Part shown: positions 1 through 7,755 of the stretch, piece by piece | Layout of the letters: every line of letters begins with the position of its first letter | How positions within the stretch are numbered: the stretch's first letter is position 1 | Assembly: GCF_008124785.1 (NCBI RefSeq) | Contig: NZ_VNHU01000011.1 | Coordinates: 32,452-96,451, forward strand | Source: Aquimarina intermedia | Lineage (GTDB): Bacteria; Bacteroidota; Bacteroidia; Flavobacteriales; Flavobacteriaceae | Reading direction: 5' to 3' | Length of the DNA: 64,000 nucleotides | Translations under genes and position numbers: made by a program | The notes under the pieces: generated by a model | Database searches by the model: none | What the model was told of the DNA's origin: nothing | What the model saw: the letters and a program-made list of their open reading frames with translations, nothing else

Positions 1-76
1 AAAAAAGGTGTATTTAACTTGAGATTAAGAAGGTAGCATTTTCTCTACTTTTATATTGCAGCAAATATTAGGGCTT

Positions 77-589
77 ATGATTTACGATTATTCTTATTTG
101 GATGTACTTATTACTGAAAGTGATGTCGCTACATTACATTATATTGAGGCCAGTGACAGTGTATCAAATGTAATTATCAAAAAGTTTCTAAAATCACAGA
201 GTAACAAACGCAGTGGTTTTAGCAACCAGCTGAAAAATTCTTTAGAGCGTTTAGGATACAACTACTCTTTTCCAAAGGAATTAATGAATCCCTTAGGTTT
301 TTTGCAAGAACTTAAAAGTTTTTTTATAAAGAAAGACGCCGATTATTATTTGAATCAATGCATCGCTCAGGATAAAAAAATCATTGAACTCGCAGAACGC
401 ATGGTTGACAAAGCCGTACTGCCATCTGATCTAATTAAACTTATTGCTAGTACCAGATCACAATTGATTGATGCCATAGGACAAGCGGTTATGTTAAAAA
501 ACACGATTAATAGCGATTCAGAAAATCCTAATATATTATTTGAGAGTACTTACAATTATATAAAACCTTTTAAGGCTAGCTCTTTGTAA
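77..589 (+). CDS. Hypothetical protein, about 170 aa, mostly helical
   Basis: I do not recognise the family. The frame is open from a TTG at 56, but the ATG at 77 (MIYDYSYL...) is the more natural start. The product has no signal peptide or membrane segment. It is rich in Lys, Leu and Ile with long amphipathic stretches, for example around residues 85-135, so an all-helical cytoplasmic protein is likely. It converges with the oxidoreductase gene on the other strand and the two 3' ends overlap by 14 bp. The upstream region is cut by the window edge, so promoter and operon context are unknown. Confidence 0.6.
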   Translation: MIYDYSYLDVLITESDVATLHYIEASDSVSNVIIKKFLKSQSNKRSGFSNQLKNSLERLGYNYSFPKELMNPLGFLQELKSFFIKKDADYYLNQCIAQDKKIIELAERMVDKAVLPSDLIKLIASTRSQLIDAIGQAVMLKNTINSDSENPNILFESTYNYIKPFKASSL

Positions 590-2246
590 ACTTGCTTGTA
601 ATCTCTTTGAACTGACGAGACATATTCCATTTAATTATGGTAATTGCTGTTAAAATTCCGCTGGACATTGCGCCACCCACTCCAACTAAGGTTATATCCT
701 GACCAGTGAGGTATAATCCCTTAATTTTTGTTCTAGGGGTAAGCTCTCTTTGAGTAAAACGCTCTGGGGCATGTGTGACTCCGTAAATCTCGCCTTCCTG
801 ATATCCACTAAATTTTTTTGTACTTAAGGGTGATGAAACTTCGGTATAAGCTATAGCATCCTCAAGGTGCGGATACAATTGCAGTAAAATTTTAAGTGCG
901 GCGATCTCAAAGTCTTTTTTGAGGGTAGCATACCTATCTCCTCTATGCATCCATTCGGTATCCTCAAACTCTTCAAAATTTTCAAATTCAGTTTTACCGA
1001 TAATTTGTATAGTTGACGTATTAGGATGCTTCTTGGACCAGGCGCTATCTTTGGATGACGGAAAGGAAATATATGCGAACGGTAGCTCGTTCTCTTTTAA
1101 GCTATGTTTCTCTAAATTCTCATCTAAATCATGACTTTTGTGCCACCAGATATTATATTTTGGCAATTCTAACTCTTTATCACTTTTATTGAGTCCGATA
1201 TACAAGCAGAAATGCGCTGTGGATCTATGAAGTTTTGTATTACCACTCTTTAAACTGACCGCATGCTTCCCTTTCAATAACTTTTGAAAAGTATTATGTG
1301 CACCGGCATTACTAATTACGTTATTACAAGCGTATACACGACCATTTATTGATATTCCTGAAACTTTGTTTTTTTCAGTTATTATGTGATCTACGCGGGC
1401 TTTGATAAATACCTCAGTATTAAGTTCTTTAAGATGTTGTACGATTGTTTGTGGTATTGCATCGGCTCCACCTCGTGGATAATACCCTCCTTCCATAAAA
1501 TGATTGACAACAATCGCATGTGCCGCAAAACTACTTTGTTTCGGCGGTAAACCGTAATTTCCACATTGTGCTGTTAAGGCTGCTATTAGCTCCATATTAT
1601 CTGTAAATGACCGTAAAACCTCATACGTAGTTCTCTTTGCGATTGTTGCATGAAAACTTCTTAAAACCGGACCAATTATAGTACGCAATGGCGTGGGAAG
1701 CGCTTTTTGGACAAAAAACAGGAAGCTTTTCAATGTTGAGCTTTTAAGCTTTTTCAGATATGTATCTATTGCATCTTTGTCTTCGGGAAAATATTCATAG
1801 AATTTGTTTCTAAAGTTTTCTATTCCTGCGACATATTCATAACGTTTATCTCCGATATAGGCGACATCGTATGGATCTCCCATAGCGTCCCACTCCAACC
1901 GGTTATTTGATAAATAATTAAAAATCCCGCGTAACTTAGACTTTTCGCCCATATTGCCAACGTAATGTACCCCCACATCCCACTCAAAACCGTCTCTTCG
2001 TTTAAAGGTATGGGTGAACCCGCCCGGTGTATAATGCTGTTCTAAAATAACAACTTTCTTTCCGGCTTTGGCTAAAAAAACTGCTGTGGTCAATCCGCCA
2101 ATACCGGATCCCACAATAATATAAGTATCTTTATCAAATGAAATATCCGGAGTAAATTTTTTGAAGTATTTTTCAGTCATATAGGTTTTGCATTGGGCTA
2201 AAAGTACATAAATTATATCACGCACTCTGACAAAAAGTTTCTTCAC
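576..2246 (-). CDS. FAD-dependent oxidoreductase, RetSat/phytoene-desaturase (CrtI) family
   Basis: A flavin-dependent saturase or desaturase acting on a polyene or lipid-like substrate is the family role; the substrate here cannot be read. The Rossmann FAD motif VGSGIGGLTTAVFLAKAGKK lies near residues 45-64, followed by the E-x-x-x-x-GG segment (LEQHYTPGG) and the FEWDVGVHYVG motif typical of all-trans-retinol 13,14-reductase/CrtISO-like proteins. The C-terminal FAD closure is GLYLTGQDITLVGVGGAMSS. The called start is a GTG at 2246, only 20 bp from the divergent DUF2911 start, with AGGAGG directly abutting it. Met23 (2180) would leave room for a promoter and is a credible alternative. Family call is strong, substrate unknown. 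Confidence 0.9.
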   Translation of the reverse strand: MKKLFVRVRDIIYVLLAQCKTYMTEKYFKKFTPDISFDKDTYIIVGSGIGGLTTAVFLAKAGKKVVILEQHYTPGGFTHTFKRRDGFEWDVGVHYVGNMGEKSKLRGIFNYLSNNRLEWDAMGDPYDVAYIGDKRYEYVAGIENFRNKFYEYFPEDKDAIDTYLKKLKSSTLKSFLFFVQKALPTPLRTIIGPVLRSFHATIAKRTTYEVLRSFTDNMELIAALTAQCGNYGLPPKQSSFAAHAIVVNHFMEGGYYPRGGADAIPQTIVQHLKELNTEVFIKARVDHIITEKNKVSGISINGRVYACNNVISNAGAHNTFQKLLKGKHAVSLKSGNTKLHRSTAHFCLYIGLNKSDKELELPKYNIWWHKSHDLDENLEKHSLKENELPFAYISFPSSKDSAWSKKHPNTSTIQIIGKTEFENFEEFEDTEWMHRGDRYATLKKDFEIAALKILLQLYPHLEDAIAYTEVSSPLSTKKFSGYQEGEIYGVTHAPERFTQRELTPRTKIKGLYLTGQDITLVGVGGAMSSGILTAITIIKWNMSRQFKEITSKFTKS

Positions 2247-2266
2247 CTCCTAATTTTGATAGTATC

Positions 2267-2827
2267 ATGAAAAAATCGTTGAAAATTGCAGGCATAAGTT
2301 CTATAGTGGTTATTCTAATGTTGATCACGACATTTTTTGTCCTTAAAAATCAAACTAAACAACATAGTCCCGAACAAACCGTAAATTATACTGTAAATCA
2401 ATGCAATTTTACGGTCAATTATAATCGGCCCTATACCAAAGGAAGAACAATTTTTGGCGGTTTAGTACCTTTCCATCAAGTTTGGCGTACAGGTGCGAAC
2501 GAGCCCACGACTCTTACCTTTGACAAAGATATTTTGGTTGATGGTTCTAAACTGCCACAAGGATCCTACTCAATTTGGACAGTACCTAAACCAAACTCAT
2601 GGAAGATTATTTTTAATTCCAAGAAGTACGCCTGGGGTGTTAAATTCGATGGATCCGTTGCTCACGACCCAAACTATGATGCTTTGGTTATCGAGGTACC
2701 ATCGCATCGTCTCACCTCTCCCGTAGAACAGTTTGCTATATTTTTTGATACTGTCAACGATTTTATTACACTTACATTACAATGGGAAGATACGTCGGTA
2801 GTAATTCCTATAAAAGTACTTGCATAA
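2267..2827 (+). CDS. DUF2911 domain-containing protein, exported or membrane-anchored
   Basis: 186 aa with an N-terminal hydrophobic segment (residues about 8-27) that is a signal anchor or uncleaved signal peptide. The body carries the DUF2911 hallmark pattern: YNRPYTKGRTIFGGLVPF, then VWRTGANEPTTLTF, then LPQGSYSIWTVP. The family is a small beta-sandwich of unknown function common in Bacteroidota. It is divergently paired with the oxidoreductase upstream, with 20 bp between called starts, so the two may share a control region. A strong hairpin follows the stop. No enzymatic residues can be named. Confidence 0.9.
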   Translation: MKKSLKIAGISSIVVILMLITTFFVLKNQTKQHSPEQTVNYTVNQCNFTVNYNRPYTKGRTIFGGLVPFHQVWRTGANEPTTLTFDKDILVDGSKLPQGSYSIWTVPKPNSWKIIFNSKKYAWGVKFDGSVAHDPNYDALVIEVPSHRLTSPVEQFAIFFDTVNDFITLTLQWEDTSVVIPIKVLA

Positions 2828-2857
2828 AAAAAGCCTTATGAAAATATAAGGCCTTTT
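2826..2857. terminator. Bidirectional intrinsic terminator between DUF2911 and ohr
   Basis: Stems GCCTTAT (2833-2839) and ATAAGGC (2846-2852) flank a short loop, with A-runs on the left and T-runs on the right. It can therefore terminate both convergent genes. Confidence 0.85.
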
Positions 2858-2879
2858 TAGATAGTTTATTTTGAATCCT

Positions 2880-3305
2880 CTACTCGTCTAAAAGAAGATT
2901 GAGTGTAACATCAATATTATCACGGGTAGCACGAGAATAAGGACATATTTCATGTGCTTCATTCACTAAGGTCTCTCCGGTCTCTACATCCAACCCCGGT
3001 AAATACGAGTCCAAGACAACTGCCAGTTGAAAATCGCCTTCCTCTGTTTTTCCGAAATCCACATGTGCAGTAACGCTAAAGTTCCCTAAATCTACCTTGT
3101 GTTTTTCTGCTATCACTTGCAAGGCACTTCCATAACATGCAGAATATCCAGCTGCAAACAATTGTTCTGGATTAGTATATTTACCACCATCTCCACCCAT
3201 TCCTTTGGGGACACTTAATGGAGTGTCTATAGCCTTATCATCTGTTGATACATGTCCGGTTCTTCCACCTTCTGTTGTTGCCACTGCTGTGTATAATGTC
3301 TTCAT
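2880..3305 (-). CDS. ohr: Organic hydroperoxide resistance protein (Ohr/OsmC family)
   Basis: A thiol peroxidase that reduces organic and fatty-acid hydroperoxides in the cytoplasm. At 141 aa it is the usual length for Ohr. Both redox cysteines are present: Cys57 in AAGYSACYGSA and Cys121 in EICPYSRATR. Arg15 (GGRTGHV) and Glu47 (PEQLFAAGYSAC) match the catalytic Arg/Glu seen in Ohr. The pattern of a glycine-rich segment MGGDGGKYTNPEQLF fits Ohr rather than YhfA/OsmC branches. The gene stands alone, convergent with DUF2911 and divergent from meaB. No MarR-type OhrR regulator gene is adjacent. Confidence 0.95.
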   Translation of the reverse strand: MKTLYTAVATTEGGRTGHVSTDDKAIDTPLSVPKGMGGDGGKYTNPEQLFAAGYSACYGSALQVIAEKHKVDLGNFSVTAHVDFGKTEEGDFQLAVVLDSYLPGLDVETGETLVNEAHEICPYSRATRDNIDVTLNLLLDE

Positions 3306-3356
3306 TGTATACTTTTATTTTTTATAATATGAAATGAATATAGCTGCTTAAACGGA

Positions 3357-3385
3357 TTGTATCCAAAAATGAATTCATAAATTTG
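3357..3385 (+). promoter_or_regulatory. Bacteroidota-type promoter for meaB
   Basis: TTG at 3357-3359 and TAAATTTG at 3378-3385 are separated by 18 bp, matching the TTG-N(17-23)-TAnnTTTG pattern of Bacteroidota sigma factor promoters. Transcription would begin near 3392, only about 9 nt before the GTG start of meaB. Confidence 0.55.
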
Positions 3386-3400
3386 TCATAAATGTAATTT

Positions 3401-4480
3401 GTGGCTAAAGATACTTCTCAACATTCATCACAGGGAGATGCAAGTACACCTCCCAAAAACACTACTAACAAAGCGTTAGAGCGATTTAAGAAACAACAAC
3501 CAAAAGAGCTTGATATCTCTTTATTGGTTGAACAGATTCTTTCGCACGACACTACAGCACTTAGTCAGGGGATTACATTGGTTGAAAGTACGCAAGCCAA
3601 ACATGCAGAAAAAGCACAACAACTCATTAATCAATGTTTACCCCATGCCAATACTTCTATCCGCATTGGGATCACCGGAGTTCCAGGGGTAGGTAAAAGC
3701 ACTTTTATTGAAGCTCTTGGAAACACGCTCATCAAAAAAGGTAAAAAAGTCGCGGTGCTGGCGGTAGATCCTAGTAGTACCATATCCGGCGGAAGTATTC
3801 TTGGTGACAAAACGCGCATGGAAACATTAGTACGATCCAAAGATGCGTTTATCAGACCCTCACCTTCGGGTAAGTCATTGGGTGGCGTAGCGCAAAAAAC
3901 GCGTGAATCTATAATTCTTTGCGAAGCTGCAGGTTATGATATCATTATAATTGAAACCGTGGGTGTAGGTCAAAGCGAAACCGTGGTGCATAGCATGGTG
4001 GATTTTTTCTTGCTACTTAAGCTTGCCGGTGCCGGTGACGAGTTACAGGGTATTAAACGGGGTATTATAGAAATGGCTGATGCTATTGTGATCAATAAAG
4101 CTGATGGTGATAACCGAAAACATGCCAGAGAAGCCCGTAATCAGTTCAAAAAAGCACTTCATCTTTACCCTCAAAGTCCTAGTGGTTGGCTTCCGGAGGT
4201 TTTGATGTGCAGTGCGCTCCATAATGAAGGTGTCGAAGAGATCTGGGAACTTATTGAACGATATTTGGACATTGTTACTCAAAATCAATATTTTGAACAA
4301 CATCGTGCTGAACAGAACACCTATTGGTTATTACAGACTATCGAAGAGCAATTAAAAACATCTTTCTATAATCATCCGGCAGTTAAAAAAGCTTTACAAT
4401 CACAAATTGAAGCTGTACGTCAACATAAAATTACTCCTTTTGCCGCAGCACAGTTTCTCTTAGATCTTAATAAAGGATAG
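3401..4480 (+). CDS. meaB: Methylmalonyl-CoA mutase-associated GTPase MeaB (ArgK/MeaB family)
   Basis: A G3E P-loop GTPase that protects and gates cobalamin loading of methylmalonyl-CoA mutase. The Walker A is GITGVPGVGKSTFIEALG (about residues 89-106), followed by the family motifs VLAVDPSST-SGGSILGDKTRM, the ETVGVGQSE switch region and the NKADGDN guanine-specificity motif. The length of 359 aa is within the family range. The first 40 residues are a polar, low-complexity lead (rich in Ser, Thr, Gln). The start is GTG, and no other in-frame Met occurs before the P-loop. The gene encoding its usual partner mutase is not next to it. The only acyl-CoA mutase in the window is the fused IcmF at 51-54.5 kb, which carries its own G domain. 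Confidence 0.93.
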   Translation: MAKDTSQHSSQGDASTPPKNTTNKALERFKKQQPKELDISLLVEQILSHDTTALSQGITLVESTQAKHAEKAQQLINQCLPHANTSIRIGITGVPGVGKSTFIEALGNTLIKKGKKVAVLAVDPSSTISGGSILGDKTRMETLVRSKDAFIRPSPSGKSLGGVAQKTRESIILCEAAGYDIIIIETVGVGQSETVVHSMVDFFLLLKLAGAGDELQGIKRGIIEMADAIVINKADGDNRKHAREARNQFKKALHLYPQSPSGWLPEVLMCSALHNEGVEEIWELIERYLDIVTQNQYFEQHRAEQNTYWLLQTIEEQLKTSFYNHPAVKKALQSQIEAVRQHKITPFAAAQFLLDLNKG

Positions 4481-4485
4481 TCTGG

Positions 4486-5265
4486 TTATAAAATTTTAGC
4501 AATGAAGAGATCAAACACTTCTACTAAAATTAATATGATAATGATCCATTCTAAACGACTGCTTTCTCTATGATCCATGATATCTTTAAACAACTCAAGG
4601 TTTTCTTTAATAATCTCAATACGATCGTGGATATCACGATATCGGTCCTTCAGATCAAAGGTTTTTTTGAGATCTGAATCAAAACGGTTTAATTTTTCAT
4701 CATCCCAGGTGAGATCATGGGAATCAAAAATATAGAGATTCTCGGATATTTTGTTTTTGATATTTAGAATCTTACCTATGTAACGTTTTAACTTGTTTCC
4801 ACTAATATCTAAGCGTCCTTTAGTCTCCAAATACATGGTATGTGCATTGGTATCATCCAACAACTCTTCGGTAATTTCGGCATAGCGATCGAGTGCCACC
4901 GATTGTGAAGTGTTGAGCATGATGAGTCGTAAAAAATCCTTATTGAATTCTCTCAACGTAATATTATCGTAGTGAACCACAGTTTCTGAAGACTCCATAT
5001 GAACATCTATCTTTTCTACCAAATGTTTCTCCAACGGATTACGACAGAAGGGTAATAATTCCTCAACAATGCTATCTATAGCTTCTTGACTCGTATTAAA
5101 AAAGCAAATAACTCCGTATTTGAAAACATACACGTATTGTTCTGATTCGTTCTCAAAAAAGAGTTCATCGCGGTCAGAAAATAAAAGATTTCCCGAAAAA
5201 GATGCTCTTACCGATTTGATCGCAATATTATCTGCGATCTGCAAGGCATACACTACTTGTTTCAT
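4486..5265 (-). CDS. RMD1/YagE family protein (DUF155) with C-terminal membrane anchor
   Basis: 259 aa. The N-terminal half has the DUF155 character (ADNIAIKSVRASFSG...YVYVFKYGVICFF), the middle is a predicted coiled region (about residues 150-230, DLKDRYRDIHDRIEIIKENLELFKD), and the protein ends with a single hydrophobic helix (LEWIIIILILVEVFDLF) close to the C-terminus. This is the layout of yeast Rmd1/Rmd8 and bacterial YagE homologues, which are tail-anchored proteins of unclear function. It is convergent with meaB, with only 5 bp between stops. Confidence 0.8.
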   Translation of the reverse strand: MKQVVYALQIADNIAIKSVRASFSGNLLFSDRDELFFENESEQYVYVFKYGVICFFNTSQEAIDSIVEELLPFCRNPLEKHLVEKIDVHMESSETVVHYDNITLREFNKDFLRLIMLNTSQSVALDRYAEITEELLDDTNAHTMYLETKGRLDISGNKLKRYIGKILNIKNKISENLYIFDSHDLTWDDEKLNRFDSDLKKTFDLKDRYRDIHDRIEIIKENLELFKDIMDHRESSRLEWIIIILILVEVFDLFIAKIL

Positions 5266-5431
5266 GTGTATTCTGTTAATTATTTTTTTAAAAATACTTT
5301 CTAAACATCTTTAGCAATTCAATTCTTTGCTATTTGTTAAGTCAGGGAATATAAATTTAAATCTTGATCTGTGTTGATAGGTCTGCTGAAGTTTTAGCAC
5401 TTACCACACATCATCAATAGGTACCATTTTT

Positions 5432-5470
5432 AAACCATCTCATTTTTGTCTTAAGAATGAGATGGTTTTT
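5432..5470 (-). terminator. Hairpin at the end of the polyamine operon
   Basis: AAACCATCTCATT (5432-5444) pairs with AATGAGATGGTTT (5456-5468). It sits 18 bp beyond the last gene of the minus-strand operon. The T-tract on that strand is weak (TTTAAAAATGG), so it may act as an attenuating or 3'-stabilising hairpin. Confidence 0.6.
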
Positions 5471-5487
5471 ATGATTTACAGCAAATA

Positions 5488-5775
5488 TTAATCATCCATA
5501 TCTTCCATATCATCCATAGGCGTATTATCAACATCGGCCCCCATATCATCATCGTTATCATCATCAAATGCCTCCATAGTATCGGCTAAACGTTTACTGA
5601 TTTTTACAAGATAGATGGTATCCTCTGTACGCACCTCTACGGCCTCAATGGTCTCATTATGCTGATTTTTGAAGGTGATCACATGTTCATCTCCATAGCC
5701 GTCAGGAAATTTTGCTACTAATAGTTCTAAAATACTTTGGTTAAGTTTTTTAAAGTCTACAATTACTCTCTTCAT
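5488..5775 (-). CDS. Small acidic-tailed protein at the end of the polyamine operon
   Basis: 95 aa from the ATG at 5775 (MKRVIVDFKKL). The frame stays open upstream to 5820, but that extension overlaps the DHS-like gene and looks artificial. The N-terminal 60 residues look folded (ILELLVAKFPDGYGDEHVITF, EAVEVRTEDTIYLVKIS). The last 30 are almost all Asp/Glu/Met (DDDNDDDMGADVD...MDDMEDMDD). I recall similar proteins in other flavobacteria, sometimes labelled DNA primase, but there is no primase motif here. It starts 22 bp after the DHS-like stop, so co-transcription with the polyamine genes is likely. Function unknown. Confidence 0.75.
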   Translation of the reverse strand: MKRVIVDFKKLNQSILELLVAKFPDGYGDEHVITFKNQHNETIEAVEVRTEDTIYLVKISKRLADTMEAFDDDNDDDMGADVDNTPMDDMEDMDD

Positions 5776-5797
5776 GGTGTACGCTGGTTTTTTTCGT

Positions 5798-6778
5798 TTA
5801 CATATCAAGGATATACGCAAATAGTAAAGGGGCTACTATCGTTGCATCACTTTCAATTATAAATTTTGGGGTGTCTATGTCTAATTTACCCCACGTGATT
5901 TTTTCGTTGGGTACTGCTCCAGAATACGATCCATAACTTGTTGTGGAATCGGATATCTGACAAAAGTAGCTCCAGAAAGGCGTATCAGGTCGCTCCATAT
6001 CCTGGTACAACATTGGCACTACACAGATGGGAAAATCTCCTGCGATTCCGCCACCTATCTGGAAAAATCCAATACCATTCTTAGAGTTATCTGTATACCA
6101 GTCTGCCAAGAAGGTCATATATTCTATCCCGGACTTCATGGTGCTCGCCTTTAGTTCACCTTTGAGTACGTAGGACGCAAAAATATTACCCATGGTACTA
6201 TCCTCCCAACCCGGTACTACTATTGGTAGATTTTTCTCTGCCGCTGCATACATCCATGAATCTTTAATATCAATCTCATAGTATTGTTCTAAAACTCCGG
6301 ACAATAACATTTTGTACATAAACTCATGCGGAAAATAGCGTTCTCCTTTATCTTCAGCATCTTTCCAGATTTTAAAAATATGTTCTTGTAAACGTCTAAA
6401 GGCTTCTTCTTCAGGAATACAGGTATCTGTGACACGGTTCAATCCTTTTTCCAATAATTCCCATTCATCTTTTGGGGTAAGATCACGATAGTTAGGAACA
6501 CGCTTATAATGCGAATGTGCTACCAAGTTCATGATATCTTCTTCAAGGTTGGCACCCGTACAGGAGATAATTTGCACTTTATCCTGACGAATCATTTCAG
6601 AAAATATTTTACCTAATTCTGCAGTACTCATAGCTCCTGCCAGAGACACTAACATTTTAGCTCCGCCGGCCAACTGCTCTTCATACGCCTTGGCTGCATC
6701 TACGATCGCCGCTGCATTAAAGTGTAAATAATATTTTTCTATAAAATTAGAAATGGCACCTTTAGTCTTCATCGTCAT
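5798..6778 (-). CDS. Deoxyhypusine synthase-like NAD-dependent enzyme
   Basis: Deoxyhypusine synthase transfers an aminobutyl group from spermidine to a lysine of eIF5A. Bacteria lack eIF5A, and some bacterial relatives make homospermidine instead. The 326-aa product keeps the fold's markers: SLAGAMSTAELG near residues 45-57, SCTGANLEED (72-81), IGGGIAGDFP (241-250), and ITWGKLDID (294-302), where Lys298 aligns with the catalytic lysine of eukaryotic DHS. It overlaps the agmatinase gene by 17 bp and follows arginine decarboxylase. Its substrate is therefore probably putrescine or spermidine made by the same operon. The exact product (homospermidine, or modification of another target) is inference. 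ATGs at 6778 and 6772 are both possible starts. Confidence 0.88.
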   Translation of the reverse strand: MTMKTKGAISNFIEKYYLHFNAAAIVDAAKAYEEQLAGGAKMLVSLAGAMSTAELGKIFSEMIRQDKVQIISCTGANLEEDIMNLVAHSHYKRVPNYRDLTPKDEWELLEKGLNRVTDTCIPEEEAFRRLQEHIFKIWKDAEDKGERYFPHEFMYKMLLSGVLEQYYEIDIKDSWMYAAAEKNLPIVVPGWEDSTMGNIFASYVLKGELKASTMKSGIEYMTFLADWYTDNSKNGIGFFQIGGGIAGDFPICVVPMLYQDMERPDTPFWSYFCQISDSTTSYGSYSGAVPNEKITWGKLDIDTPKFIIESDATIVAPLLFAYILDM

Positions 6779-7700
6779 GTAAGTTTAATTTTTTTGTTTT
6801 TGAGTCATTTGCATTGATTTGTGCGCCTTCATATTCATTACCTGCTTCTGCACCTGCAAACTTATAACTCAACATTTTGTAATATAGCTTTGCAGCTAAA
6901 AAGTCTGATGATTTATCAATCTTGTTCGGACATAACTCTACGATATCAAATCCGACAACATTTTTCTCTTTAAAAACTGTTTGTAAAAACTCTAAGGTTT
7001 CATACCAAAACAATCCGCCCGGTTCCGGTGTTCCTGTGGAAGAAAGAATTGAAGGATCCAAAGCATCCAGATCAAAGGTGATAAAAACATTATCTGTCAT
7101 TTGATCCACAGCACTATCCATCCAATACTCATCGGTGGCCATTTCATGAGCAAAATAGGTCTTTTCCTCATTCATAACAGTTTTCTCCAAAACATCCATA
7201 CTACGAATCCCTACCTGAATAAGGTTTGTTTTTTGACTTGCTTCATATACTGCGCAGGCGTGATTACAGGTTGATCCTTCATACTCCGGTCTCAAATCTG
7301 CATGTGCATCGATGTGTAATACTGTAAGGTTATCAAAGCATTCATCAAAGGCACGAATGGTACCTATTGAGATGGAATGTTCACCCCCGAATAGCGTAAC
7401 AAATTTGTTTCGGGTAATGTACTTTTTGGTCGCTTTGTGCACCGCATCTACCATCGCTTCCGGTGAAGCATTTTCAGTAATTGGGTCTGCTAGATAAATC
7501 CCGTGCTTATACACTTCGCTGTCTGTTTCGATGTCGTAGAGCTCCATGTTTTCTGAGGCGTCCAAAAACGCTTCAGGTCCCTTGTCTGCTCCTTTTTGCC
7601 AAGTACTGGTACCGTCATAAGGAACTGGAATTAATACAACCTTCGAACTTTCTAGTTTTGCATACTGGTCAGGTATACCCGCATAGTTTTTAGTATTCAC
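6762..7700 (-). CDS. speB: Agmatinase (ureohydrolase family)
   Basis: Hydrolyses agmatine to putrescine and urea with a binuclear manganese centre. The metal ligands are visible: His108 (GGEHS), Asp131/His133/Asp135 (HIDAHADL), and Asp210/Asp212 (TFDLDALDPS). At 312 aa it matches family length, and the acidic C-terminus (LHDDED) is dispensable-looking. It lies 55 bp downstream of arginine decarboxylase, which makes its substrate, and overlaps the DHS-like gene. Arginase or formiminoglutamase are alternatives within the fold, but the ADC neighbour favours agmatinase. Confidence 0.93.
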   Translation of the reverse strand: MNTKNYAGIPDQYAKLESSKVVLIPVPYDGTSTWQKGADKGPEAFLDASENMELYDIETDSEVYKHGIYLADPITENASPEAMVDAVHKATKKYITRNKFVTLFGGEHSISIGTIRAFDECFDNLTVLHIDAHADLRPEYEGSTCNHACAVYEASQKTNLIQVGIRSMDVLEKTVMNEEKTYFAHEMATDEYWMDSAVDQMTDNVFITFDLDALDPSILSSTGTPEPGGLFWYETLEFLQTVFKEKNVVGFDIVELCPNKIDKSSDFLAAKLYYKMLSYKFAGAEAGNEYEGAQINANDSKTKKLNLHDDED

Positions 7701-7755
7701 TTTCTTAAAGATTTATGTATTAGTTTTTTTAAAATTACTATTTATTACTGAATAA

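Noticed and set aside
5488..5775. DNA primase label for the acidic-tailed protein
   Set aside because: No primase (TOPRIM or zinc) motif; only 95 aa.
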